A DNA stretch of 64,000 nt, taken from Owenia fusiformis. Taxonomy: Eukaryota; Annelida; Polychaeta; Sabellida; Oweniidae. This document shows positions 27,455 through 39,900 of this stretch, piece after piece. A program made the position numbers and the translations under genes. Under the pieces are notes generated by a model. It was not told the DNA's origin. It was given only the letters and a program-made list of their open reading frames with translations, and did no database searches. Position 1 is the first letter of the stretch. Every line of letters begins with the position of its first letter. The DNA is taken from the NCBI GenBank assembly GCA_903813345.2, contig CAIIXF020000008.1, positions 15,858,822 through 15,922,821 of the forward strand. Reading direction: 5' to 3'.

Positions 27455-28185
27455 TTGAAATGATTATTCTAATTAGTTCCATCATCATGTCCCTTGAATC
27501 TAAAAACATTATGAACACAGTCATGCGTTTAAAAGGTTTAAAGGGCGTGGAGTGTTAACAATTGCAAACCAGTGTTTGGATTATTTAAGAACAAAACCAC
27601 TGTGAAAACAATTAGAGCTAAAGGAAATTTTCAGATGAGCCCTAGTTGAAATGTTGCCTCCTGTTGATATAGCACTCGTTTTGATACTTTTAAATATTAA
27701 AACACTTATTCCTACATACGTTTTCGCCTGTTGAGCACCTGTCAACATTACCGTTTACTTATCAATGAAGGGTCTAGCAGAGGTCGATAAAAATTAAAAA
27801 TATCAAATCTTAATATTTACATGTATCAGTTCACAACTGATTTACTAATAAATTGTTTGTTTGAGAGGTAATTAGCATGATATATTTATTTTATTTGTTA
27901 AATTGAAAATGTACCTTCTGTCCGTCTGTATTTTTGTTCAAATCTTTAAAAATAATTATAACACATTTATTTTTACCTTCATTGAACATCTATGTTGTTC
28001 TTCAGGATTCGACAAGTAAGAGAATACTAGTATTTATTTAATGTAAAATCCACGTTTTTTAATCATCTTTATCATTGGTTTTCCCCAGGGTTGCATTTAT
28101 TGCCATGCCTATTTGGACTAATTATCTTGTGATTGTTTGAATCATGGTCTAATTGGCAATAAAAGATGAATCTATGAACATGCAT

Positions 28186-30326
28186 AAATGTACAGATCCA
28201 TCGGATGGGGACGGAGGTGTGTTGGGTTCGATGGCACCTCGAATGACATCAAGAATTACCGACCAATTTCACTTTTGTCGATTATATCAAAAATTCTTGA
28301 AAGGGTTGTTTATAATCGAATGTACGCTCACTTTGACCAAAATAATTTACTTTACAAATACCAGTCTGGTTTTCTTAAAGGGCACAGTAATGAAATTCAG
28401 CTTTTAGCCATTCAAAATCTTTTATGGACCAACTTTAGCAATAACTTCGACACTAGAGCAAATTTCCTTGACATTTCGGCTGCGTTCGACAAGGTTCCGC
28501 ATAACTTGCTTATTCATAAACTTAAATCTTATGGAATCTCAGGAAATCTCTTACAATTTATCGAATCATATTTAACTTATAGAAAAGTTAGGGTTACTAT
28601 TAACGGATCATCCTCTTCAGCATCACGTACCAGACAACTATATAAACCCCTCAGTCCCTCAAGGAAGTATCCTCGGACCTTTGCTCTTCCTGATTTATAT
28701 CAATGATCTCCCAGACAACCTGACCTCAAAATGTTTTATTTACGCTGACGATACATCTATTTTTGTCCCATGTACTCCAAATGATAGAGAATCTCATAAA
28801 CTGCTACAAAATGACCTGAAGACCATTGAACAGTGGTCTAAATCCTGGAAGTTAGATTTCAAACCTGAAAAAAGTAAAGAAGTCATTTTTTCAAAAAAAA
28901 CACCCATAATTATGAACAAGTCTTTTTGAATGATCAGCCAATATCTAGGCATAATCAGCATAAACATCTAGGCTTCTACTTTGACAGTAAACTCAGCGGC
29001 TCTGAACATATAAACTATCTTGTTGACAAAATTCAAAAAGCTCTAAATCCAATGAAACCACTCAAAAGCAAACTTAAATCTAAACAGCTCAACATCATGT
29101 ACAATTCTTATATCCAATCACTTTTCGATTACTGTGACATACTCTATCACTGTGCAACACAGGCCAATCTAAAGAGACTGGACAAGCTCCAATACCAAGC
29201 TTCATTGATTACCAGGATCTAATGCAAAGAAAGTCCTTGATTTGCTCAACTGGTAAAAGTCTAAATGAAAGAAGAATTTTTCATTTCAAAAAGCAAATGT
29301 ATAATATATTTAATCAAAATACTCCATCATACATTAGCGACATATTTCATCCTTTTAAAAAGATAAACAATAGAATGTTGCGAGATACACTGGACTATAG
29401 TATACCAATCACAATGCCAAGGAAATCACCTGTTTATAATATGATGAATATATGGAATAAAATTCCAAGAGAGCTAAAATCATTACCAAGTATAGCATCA
29501 TTCAAGTACAACTTGAAAAAATTACTCTTCCAAGGCACAATCTCAACAATGACCTTAAAACTCTCAAGGAAACAAGAAATTATTCTAAATCGTGCCAGAT
29601 CAGATCTCATTCTCAAATCACAACTCAAGGCCCACAACTGGACAACTATTGACTCTCCAAACTGCGAATGTGGAGCCCCTGAGACTTTCCGCCATTTGTT
29701 TTTTAAATGCCCATTGAAAACCGAACAAATTCTTAAATTTAATAGAGATATTGAACTAATCACTGGAAACCAATCTCAGTTCAGGACCCAGATGGACAAA
29801 ATAAATCTTTACTTATTTGCTCACCCTTCACTTACTCAGAAACAAATTGACAATCTTTTATCAGTGGTGAGCCTATATCTTATTGAGCACGCATAGATAC
29901 ATGTATTTGGAAGCTGGTCTATTTTTGTTCTCAGCCCTACCACTCCTTATCTCTACTGCTTTTCTTCCCTTGTTTCATTCTCTTACAGTATACTGTAGCA
30001 CTATGAAGTCTTCTTTGTGCCACATAGAAAGTACAGATCAGCCATTTAGCCATGGGAGACTATGGCGTGAACCTCTTTTCCCTACTCATACTACTATATC
30101 TTTGTTTCCAGGACCCTATAGGCAGAGGCAGCAGCCCCCCACACTCCAATTAAAATGCAGATGCTTTCTTTTCTATTTTTCTTCTAATATATAATTGTGT
30201 ATAAACCATGTTTACAAATTGTAATTACTACATTGAGGGACACCTATAATGCCACTGGCGATTGGGTCCCTCATGTATGATATGTACTTTTAATGATTAA
30301 TGGCAATAAAATCTCTTGATGAAAAA
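28186..30326 (+). mobile_element. 5'-truncated, decayed LINE of a different clade
   Basis: The element starts within the reverse transcriptase (NYRPISLLSIISKILERV) and continues to a 3' tail with AATAAA (about 30305) and a short A-run. The coding part is broken into four frames (see the pseudogene entry). Exact ends and target duplication were not established. Confidence 0.7.
28210..29896 (+). pseudogene. Broken LINE reverse transcriptase with C-terminal zinc knuckle
   Basis: Fragments in order: RT fingers/palm (28210 to about 28640) with LDISAAFDKVPHNLL; after a frame change, VPQGSILGP at about 28653; YADDTSIF at 28741; another frame change near 28925; then a thumb/connection segment (HLGFYFDSKLSGSEHI), a stop at about 29220, and a final segment to 29896. 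The last segment contains SRKQEIILNRARSDL and then CECGAPETFRHLFFKC, a C-x-C-x(8)-H-x(4)-C zinc-knuckle-like motif seen at the C-terminus of several LINE clades. At least two frameshifts and one stop make this copy non-functional. Confidence 0.85.
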
Positions 30327-30967
30327 AAATGTCAAAGAGTTGATGATATTTTTACTCATTTACTATCTATTAAATGAAGCTGTAACATAGTTTCATATAG
30401 TTTAACAGTGTATTTCTTCATTCATATGAAATACCTTACCTGTGTAGTGGATCAAGGTGCAGCTGTGACATATTATCAAAAAATATAGTACATGTATTTG
30501 AATGGTAAATAGCTTTCTGAATTACTAAAATATGTGAAAATACGATGTGATGTCTCTGATTATAATCTAACAATAGTTTATTCAACATGCCATTACGAGC
30601 TTCGATCTTCATAATAATGGATGATGAATTCACATATTCTGATGATTTATCGTAAAGATTACATATTAATTTTGCTTTTGTCTTCATCTATTTTATTAAG
30701 GTACGGCTGGAAAATAACATTTTGTGAAAAAATTGCTATACCTGCACATGTCCGATTTTCTGGTACAAAATAAAAGTATGAAGGCGTGTGTTAATTCCCT
30801 TGCTTTTTTTAGGAAAGTATATCATTACATTGTCTTGTTTTAAAAAATTTATTTATTTCATTTATTTATTTATTTATTTAAGTGCCACGCACCTTAATCG
30901 GCACCCAGCCTTATCAGGCTTATGAGGCACTATACAAATACATATACATGAAATTACAGTGTGTTAT

Positions 30968-31837
30968 TTATACAATTTTTTGTCGTTTTTCAAGTGCTGA
31001 CATTATAAATTTTGCTGTAAGTTTTACACAATTTTTATTTGAAAGAATATGTTTCAGTAAATCTTGATTATCATGAACCATAGGGGGTCTGATTATAGTT
31101 TTTCTCAAATCTTTGTAACAAGAGCATTCTAGAAGAAAATGTTTCTCAGTTTCTATATGTCCACATTTACATGCCTCACAGAGTCTTTGTTCAACAGCAA
31201 GGCCTTTATATCGACCAGTTTCTATGTTCAGGTGAAGAGTACCTGACCGAGTTCTAGCAATAACAGATCTTTGATTCCTTGATAAAAATAATTTTATATA
31301 ATCCTCTGTACCAAAATTGTCTTTAAATAACTTATATGTACGTAGCTTTGGCATTGTAGTTATTTGAGCTGTCCATTTATGTATGAAGCGATTCATTTCA
31401 GAATCTTTTACAGTTTTTAATGTTGACCTTGCACTTGAATTATTAAAGAAACGTTCATTATAGAGGTCTAACAGGTTAGAATTTTTAAATATATCTTTGA
31501 CCTCTTTACACCATCCTCTATGGCCTTTTTCAGCATTGGCATAGTCAAAGTCAAATATTCTTCGAGTAATCCTTGTTCTTGGCATTCTACTAAGTCGGAT
31601 GAATAAACGAACCATTTCAACATGGTGCCTAACACATGGTGGTATCCAGCCTATATCTCCATACATAGCTGGAATGGGAGCATATTTCCCTAAGCCCATA
31701 AATGTTATATCTGGTAAGATTTCAATGGGAATTCCAGGAAATTGTGATATTACTATTTTTCCAAATTTTCTTTTAACGTTTTCAGACAACACTAGAGCTA
31801 CCATTGACCTGTTTCTAAGTTTTCTGAAAGTAGACAA
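30968..31837 (-). pseudogene. LINE C-terminal reading frame (zinc knuckle), without a reverse transcriptase core
   Basis: The 289-codon frame has no ATG at its 5' end (the first codon is TTG). It resembles the region downstream of the RT thumb in some LINEs: AMYGDIGWIPPCVRHHVEM, GHRGWCKEVKDIF, then SVIARTRSGTLHLN and CEACKCGHIETEKHFLLEC. There is no endonuclease or palm domain. A (TTTA)n tract at about 30850-30880 lies at its 3' side and looks like a LINE tail. The frame sits between the arms of a TTAA-flanked inverted-repeat element (30696-34401). Confidence 0.65.
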
Positions 31838-31999
31838 TGTAACGATACTTTCCTGAAAAAAACAATTAAAACTGGTCCTCCGTACTTAAATCTTAAAAGA
31901 ACACAACCGCCATATAAATTTGCATTGGCTCTTATGTGCCGCTATGTCGCTATTTATTGGCGTATAATAATATCGTACATACAAACTCCACATACACAA

Positions 32000-33150
32000 T
32001 GACCCTTTGGGCAGCACCCCGGAGGTGTCCCGGACTTATGATCGGAACATAATCCTGGCATTAAAAGCCATATATCATTAATATTCTATTATCAACTTCT
32101 AAATCCCCCAGATATTAACTTTTTATATTAAATATTGTGCAGATGCCCCGGAGGCAAAATTCAATAATAGTCCAATGATCTGATCTTAATCCTGGTATTT
32201 AAAGCCATATTATAATATTATATTTTCCAACTTCTAAAATGGATTATTCCTCAGAGGTAAACTTTTAATATAAAACAATCCTTATCTAAAGATGCCCCTG
32301 AGTCAAAATTCAATAATAGTCCAATGACTTAATCTTAATCCTGGCATATAAAGCCATATTATTAATATTATATTTTCCAAATTCTAAAGTGAATTATTCC
32401 TCAGAGGTAAACTTTTAATATAAAACAATCCTTGTCTACAGATGCCCCGGAGGCAAAATTCAACAATAGTCAAATGATCTGATCTTAATCCTGGCATATG
32501 AATCCACATTTTGTTAATATTATATTATCAACTTCTAAAGAACACATCCCTCGGAGGTAAACTTTTGATATCAAATATTTCTTATGCACAGATGCCCGGT
32601 TGGCAAAATTCAATAATAGTTCAATTGATCTGATCATAATCCTGGCATATAAAACCATTTTGTTAATATCATATTTTCAACTTCTAAAGTAGATTATTCC
32701 TCAGAGGTAAACTTTTAATATTAAACAATCCTTATCTACATATGCCCCGGAGGCAAAATTCAATAATAGTCCAATGATCTGATTGTAATCCTGGCATATA
32801 TAGCCATATATTATGATTATTCTATTAACTTCTAAAGTACATACTCTCCAGAGGTAAACTTATAATACCAAATATTCCTTATCTACAGATGCTCCCGAGG
32901 CAAAACTCCACAATAGTCCAATATTGATTCTTGCGACTTAATTCTTTTGACAAATTTCGAAATGAAATCACTATCTAGCCTTGGAGGCAAATATCTCAAA
33001 TATTATAATGTATAGATAATCCTTTATAGCTCCACAAACGTCTCAGAGACGAGTCTCGTCTAAAATTATAAATAAACAAATATATGGTCACTCCTTGCCC
33101 AAACATTAAACTCGTACCATATGCCTCGGAGGCAAAGCTTTTTATCCAGC
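32000..33150. repeat. Tandem array, about 150-bp unit, about 7 degenerate copies
   Basis: The marker GATGCCCCGGAGGCAAAATT with variants recurs at about 32154, 32302, 32453, 32602, 32752 and 32901, each followed by CAATAATAGTCCAATGATC. Copies differ by substitutions and small indels. The array lies inside the 3.7-kb TTAA-flanked element. Confidence 0.8.
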
Positions 33151-34401
33151 TTTTTATCTCAGTTATGAATTCTTGCAAATAATTTACATTTTACATTCAT
33201 GTGGTTTCGGAAACCTTCCTTACATACTCTGTATACAGTTTCTTAGTATTATATTGACAGAACTTATGCCATGTAGGCTAAACATTTGAATTCTTTAATG
33301 CCAACCTCGCGGCGACCCCTTTTGCAAAGTGCCAAAGGTACCTTGTATATATATATTTTTTTTTTTATATATACAAGGAGGTCCACCTACCCCTAAGATG
33401 AAATTGGCGTTTGTAGGATTTAAGAATTCGAAACACACAATTTACTTAAAACAAAAACTATTTCTAACTTAATAACATTAATATCAAAGTAAAATATATT
33501 TGACAAGATATTTTAAAACAGTTAACCTTAGAGTCATTTGGTAAATTTAGCAAATGCTGCCATGTTAGCGTCACAAAGCCGAATGATTTGTTAATTTCAA
33601 AACCTATTTCCTCAACATAAATCACTCACAACTCATTCAATCAATACCACCGTTTATCGTCACTTAAATAGAACAGAACATTCTCAAATATACACCCCCG
33701 TAACAAACTATAGAACACCTTCTCCAAATCTGATATCAAAACAGTGTGAAGTACCCGTATTAAATAATTTTCAAACTTATTCGCTACGCTCAATCGTTAG
33801 AAAATATCATGAATATGATAAGCACAAATGTCAAAGGGAAGGGTGACTAAAGAAACCCAACAAGAAAGCAATTGCAAACTGTAAGTGTAAATCTGTCATA
33901 AGAAAAGTAGACCCTATATATTCCAAAACCATGATCTATCGTGAAAAGAAACAATGTCTAACATCCCCCTCCCCCTCCAACCGAGAACCAATATCACAAT
34001 CCAGAACCAGAACACCAAGGGACATTTCATTCATACTGAAGTCATTACAATACATGTTGAAGAAAAATTGATAGCCAATACTCATAACATCAAAAATAGT
34101 TGTAGATATTAGTACTCATAAAAGATAAAAGAGTATTCAGTCCCAAATGATGTGGGATGGATAAAATTCAGTCTCGAAGTCCATAGGCAATTCAAAGGTT
34201 CAACATCCGTTCGCAAAGCCGTCATCATAATCCATAAAACACAACAATCCACAATGGTCATCAGGAGAAAACTATGGCTGGTTTCGATCCCTATTTCTCA
34301 ACCATGAAATACACACATGCCTTCATAGTAATTTTGTACCAGAAAATAACATGTACTATAGCAATTTTTTCCCAAAATGTTATTTTCCAGCTGTACCTTA
34401 A

Positions 34402-36449
34402 ATTCCATGTATCTTTTGACTGCTATAGTCGTCTCTAGTACATATATTTTTCTTTCAACTACTGCATATCTGGACTTACCTGCATGGTTAGTGCCTATAG
34501 TATTGCTTCAGTTCAAATCATAATTCATAATTCTTTAATCATATCCTGTAGATCAATACGTAGCTCTGAATCCAACAAGCTTCAATATACTACAGATTGT
34601 TTGTACAGTTTTATATATTGTATAGTTCACCTTTAAAAGATTTATGTTTTGAATATTGAGTCGATCAATATTTTTTGAGATTTTATAGCAAAACCACATG
34701 ACATATTTATATACAATAGCTCAGAAGGCATCTAGTGAAATAAATATCAGGTTGGCCAAAATAAGGCTACCTTATGAATAATACAAATGTATAGAATAGC
34801 AATCATCAAATGCTATCGACCACGTGCATAGCAAAAAATTGATGCCCCAAATATGCATTGCCGTATGGCAGTAAACGAGAGTAGTAAATGCCCAAGATAT
34901 AAAAATTCAATAATTTAGTAAGGAAATAGATAAATACTTGACTTGGTATTATTCCAATATAATCTTGCATAGCAACCACGTAGCAACGGAATATAAATTA
35001 CATTAGTGAATTTGTAAAATGGTTGGTACATGCAGGGCACGATTGTTATCTGAAATGATTAACGTTTTTTATCATTATAATGCTGGTACCACAGTTAGCA
35101 TAGCACTAAGCATTTGGCCGCCGCAACATGCAAAAGAATTATAAGGTATCCATCAAGTCGCTTTTCTCTTAATTCCTGAATATATAACACGATTCGTCAA
35201 TTTGACTCCCCCTCCAGACATGAGTGTTAAAGTATTTATGTACGTTCAGCAGCTTAATATTCGATATTTTTGACTTCCTGATTGGAGTCAAATGTTATTC
35301 ATGGTCTTTCAGTTTTGAACAAAGAGTACGTAAATGTATTTTAAATATTAGTTGAGGGTTAGACATTTTGTATTTATGGAAATTCAGAAAATTCAATGAC
35401 CTATTTTTTTAAAAGAAGAAAAATGTAAGTAACTGAATCAATGAATTTCTCCTTTTTATATTTCTAATATATTCGCTAGATTTTCTCGTTAAAGTATATA
35501 TCTATGTACTCTTTCCGCAAAAGTGTAGGATGTAGAACATGAAAAGGAATTTTATGTTATGATACGTACGCCAGGTCGTCCTACAAAACTCAATATGTAT
35601 GTGCAGGTTTTAATTTTGTAAACTACAAGATGACGACAAAAGGGACAACGTGGGATAATGCCCCCTGGTGTTCCAAGGATGTAATAAGGGAATGTCCCAT
35701 CTTGTCCCTTCATGTCCCATGAAAATATTTTACTTAATAACTTCCTTGATGTCCCATCATGTCCCATTGGCGTACGGCTAGCTTTAAGAGTAATGTACCA
35801 CCTTACCTATTAATTCAGAATACAGAGCTTGTATAATATCTCATTGATTATACTGGTGTTGTTACAGGGTTCTGATATGTATCAATGCCATCGATACAAA
35901 TCTAAAGGTTCTACCTGTATTTATTTTATTTATCTTGTATAAATTTTCAACGACTTATAAACTCTTGAAAACCTTAAAAGGTTTTATATAAGAGAGAACA
36001 ACTTATTTATTCACGTAAATCATCACCAGTGTCATTTGATTTGATTTAGTTTTACATTTAAGCGTCAAGCAATTTGAGATTTTGGTAATCTAGAGTCACA
36101 ATGCTAGCTGCTAGCGATTAACAATCTGCATTTTACGGACGCCCATCCGAAACTGGTTTCCCTCCTGCAATTAAAAACGAAACTTAGTACTATATATATG
36201 TCCAGGCTCCAGGTTTAGGAATACTAGGACGTTTTCCCGTAACGTAAAGCATTATCAAAAACGTCATTCCTGGTCAAAACATAAGAACATGAGATCAAAT
36301 ATTACCTAAGTCAAATTATTGAGGGAAAGAGAAATAAAAAATGCACAATGTATTATCTTTAAAACTCAAACACGTTGTCCTCCTCTATTCCAGAACTTAT
36401 ATTACCACCGTGGTCACAGATGGTTCCAAATACGAAGACGACATTATTT
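34402..36449. other. No gene recognised
   Basis: AT-rich. At 35690-35770 the phrase ATGTCCCAT is repeated several times. I looked on the minus strand for GABA-B seven-helix exons and did not recognise any, but small exons could be missed by eye. Confidence 0.45.
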
Positions 36450-36770
36450 TTTGTATCAAGGCAGAATCAGATCAATCAATAGAGTGTGACACATTAACAA
36501 GCAACACGTACAATTGACATATACCACCAATCTATTCCCCCGGGTCTATTCCTTACGATGTCAAATACTATACATCTCCAAGAAGATCAGCAATATGTTA
36601 CAAATTGGTCAAGTTCAAGGTTTCAAAATGTAAATCTGCGGGGAATATTTCAATCTTACCAAATAATAAAAATGGTAAAAATGAAAATTTTGAACTTAAA
36701 GAAAATAATGAAAAATATTTTTTTGTTCAGGTTGCTCGCTAGATCTGATTCTCTCTTTAAGGCTAGATTA
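36450..36770. repeat. Dispersed repeat, copy 2 (partner at 13440-13840)
   Basis: See the partner entry; this copy lies just 3' of the last listed GABA-B-like exon. No open frame of interest. Confidence 0.7.
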
Positions 36771-36930
36771 AGTCAAAATTAAAAAACAAATTAAACGAAT
36801 AACTCTTCAGTCAAACGCTCCTTTATAGATGATGAACGTGTTTTGTTGTTAAAACCAGTTTGCGTTTGGTGTGAGCCCCGTTTTCCAGAATACCATATTA
36901 TGGGGTTGCTATGACAAAATCTACGTTTAC

Positions 36931-39900
36931 CTTTATACTTCCAAATCAGGGACTCATTGAATGAGGACAGCACATCCGTTTTTGCATCGTATTTTCCAAC
37001 ACCCTCAATCAAGACACCATCAGCTGAAAGTAAAGGAACCAGCAGTGAATCGGAAATCAGTGACTTAGGGGACTAGCTGATTCAGCGAATTCAGGGAATT
37101 TGGAGAATATGTCTAATTAAGTCTAAATACAATCAATTTCTTCATTCAAACTTACCTTCCAGTGTACCGATGTAGCCGTAAAAGTTACGTAATCCAGTTT
37201 CATTGTATGTATAGTGGCCCTGTATGCCGTAAAGGAAAAAATGAAGAGTCATTATCACCGATATGATTAATTAATATATATTATCATTTAATATTAAGCA
37301 TGGCTATGCATTTAAGTGATATTTGTTTTCAAAATAAAGCAAAGTATGAACCCTCGATCGTTTTAATTAAACGATAAAAAATTGATTTGAACATTAAATT
37401 GTCTATCAAAGGGTATATGTAAGTAAGCACTACTGGAATTAGGAACAAGGCCTTACAAGTGTGCTCATTTTTGTATAATACAGTCTTGTATGCCATGCGT
37501 ATGCAAAACGTCAAATGATTGTTCCGAGAAATTAATTTTCAACAATACCGTGACTCCAACAAAGTCAACCGCCATGAGATTAGCAAATAGTTTCTCTATC
37601 CCTTCTTTGGTTTTGAGAAAAGTATTTGCTTCTCCAGGAACTACTCCTTCAGCGTCAAATGTTGCTCTCAGTGCAATGGCAAATGCCCATACTGCGTCAT
37701 AAGCAGCGCCTTATTAACAAATAAAGAAAACATTTATTGCGTGATCATGACATTAAGCAAGTGCAGAATTGACAGTTTGAATGAAAGCTGTTTATATCTT
37801 GAACATTGAGAATTTTCCTTTTTTGCTGACAGTCTTGTTTCTATCTTGATATACAATTTAGATATCTATTTTGGTCCATAAAGTCTCTTTGTACTGTACT
37901 TGTAAAGAGAATTATAGACACCCTGTACAAAAATACACACATTTTAATAATACCTTGTAAATGAGTGGTATCGATATGGAGAAATGAATTCAACAACGTT
38001 TTTTCTAAAACCAAACATTGAAAACATTCTGTGAAACAACACGGTACGTATTTTATGTAATGTTGACTGATTGACAACAATTTTATGCGAAAATTATTTA
38101 GAAATATTTTATATAACTGTTTTTGTTAACATTTTTTGTGTTTGCTCCTTTCCACCAATTCTTGAGAATGAAATAAAATGTCTTTCCGAACCTTGTTGGA
38201 ACAAAATAGCATATACAACATGTACCAAAATTTCCTTTGAACAATTACAATAAAACAAGTGTTTGATGTGTTTTCTAAAACAATATAGATGAAAGTATAT
38301 ATATATATTTCAAATTATATTGTTACCATTCAAAAGATGACCATTAAATTGACGATGTGTAAAATTTTTAGATTTTTTTATGACTGGTTTAAGAAAAACG
38401 TGTGTTCAAAAAGTTCTCCATATCGATACCACTCCTTTGAACAAAATGTGTCAAAGTGAGAGCCATTTTTGTGAGAAATTCTTTGACTGACATATCCAAA
38501 ACGGGGCATTCAAGGATAGCTTTAAACGCATTATCAATTTGAATTGACATCTGTTTGTTGACCATATTGATGCAATCATATACTGCCTAAATGTATTTAA
38601 ATACTACATTAAAATACTTTATTTGCCTCGCCTATTTTCATCCTGGCTATAAAGCCCCAAAAGTTATAATAAACGAGTAATTGTAAAGTTTCATCTTTTA
38701 CTTCAAGACACACACTTTACATACCTGCAAATTCAATTGGCTTTTTACCAGGTGGTATTACTTCTCCAATATCAGATAATACATCGAGGTATGTCTGCAA
38801 ATGGATGAGCACTGGATTAGCTGGATTATCACCATAGGGGTCGAAAGATGATGGAATGTCAACATTTTCAAAATAATCACTGACACGTGTTTTAACAATG
38901 GGTTAAAAAGGTCAGATCAAAAAGTATTGACATATAAAATAAAGGCCAATGCACGTTTCCTATTTCTAAAATAGACCCTACTATTCTATCATATACTATT
39001 TTCAAATATTAAGAAAATTGTAATATATAAAAAATAGGTTATCCGGTAGCCGACAGCCGAAAGTTGGATTTGCGAATACAAGCTAAGGTTCAGGTTGTAA
39101 TGATTACCTTGTTATTTCTGAAATGTTTGGGTTCGGTCAGATCAGCATTGCCACCCTCAAAGTAGAACTCGGGAGACATTGTAATATGCATGGCGCCCTT
39201 CATCACTTCATCAATCTGTTCCCTCGTACAGTTGCTACTAGCAATTTGACCATTTGAATAGTTAGGCTTGGGTCTTAGGTAATGAATGAGCATATACTTC
39301 TCTCCCATAATATTGTTTTTGTATAACTAGAAAAAAGAAGTGCATATTCCATACGCCATTTGCAAAGGGTTCTAAATATATGTTGGCTTACGTCTTAGGT
39401 ATATATTGGAAGTAAATGAGCTTTAACTTCTTCAATGATATTTTTATAACAGATTACGAGATTTTTCGAGAAAAAGCACGTGAATTCCGACTTTTGCTCA
39501 TTTATATCCGGGCAACTCGCGAGATTTCACCTCCAAACCCAATCAGAAGTTTCAATTTTGAGTGACAATGCATATTCTAAGTCTCTCCCAATATTTTATA
39601 TACGTTGGAGAAGTAGATCTACCATTACAGGGTTTTTTACCTCACATAGGAATTTAGGTTGAATGGAGCCAGAGAGGACGGTAATAAATATCCTCAGACC
39701 ACTTTCCTGAAATAATAAAAATATCCTGAAACAATTTTAAAACTTGGGAGAATATGTATAATATTCGTACAGCAGATCACTTTCTTAAAAGAAATTATTA
39801 TACAGGATATCCCGAAAGTATAGGACCCCCCTCGGCAGATGTATACCAAATGTCTCCATAGTATGTTTCATATATCATTTCAAAGCTTATCCAAAGTTAC

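Larger units (their letters stand above)
30696..34401. mobile_element. TTAA-flanked terminal-inverted-repeat element, composite, about 3.7 kb
   Basis: TTAA at 30696-30699 is followed by GGTACGGCTGGAAAATAACA. TTAA at 34398-34401 is preceded by the inverted copy (GTTATTTTCCAGCTGTACC). The arms match for about 95 bases with some differences. TTAA duplication with GG-starting ends recalls piggyBac-type transposons, but no transposase is present. The interior holds a LINE-derived frame, a (TTTA)n tract and a 150-bp array. It could be one element or two solo ends brought together. Confidence 0.6.

Noticed and set aside
36791-36930. Read-through end of the GABA-B-like protein
   Set aside because: Kept only as an alternative: AAAG/GTAAACG is a good donor and the following residues do not resemble the family, but I cannot exclude a stop at 36791.
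37490-37702. Plus-strand frame of 70 codons
   Set aside because: Antisense of the exon encoding AAYDAVWAFAIAL.
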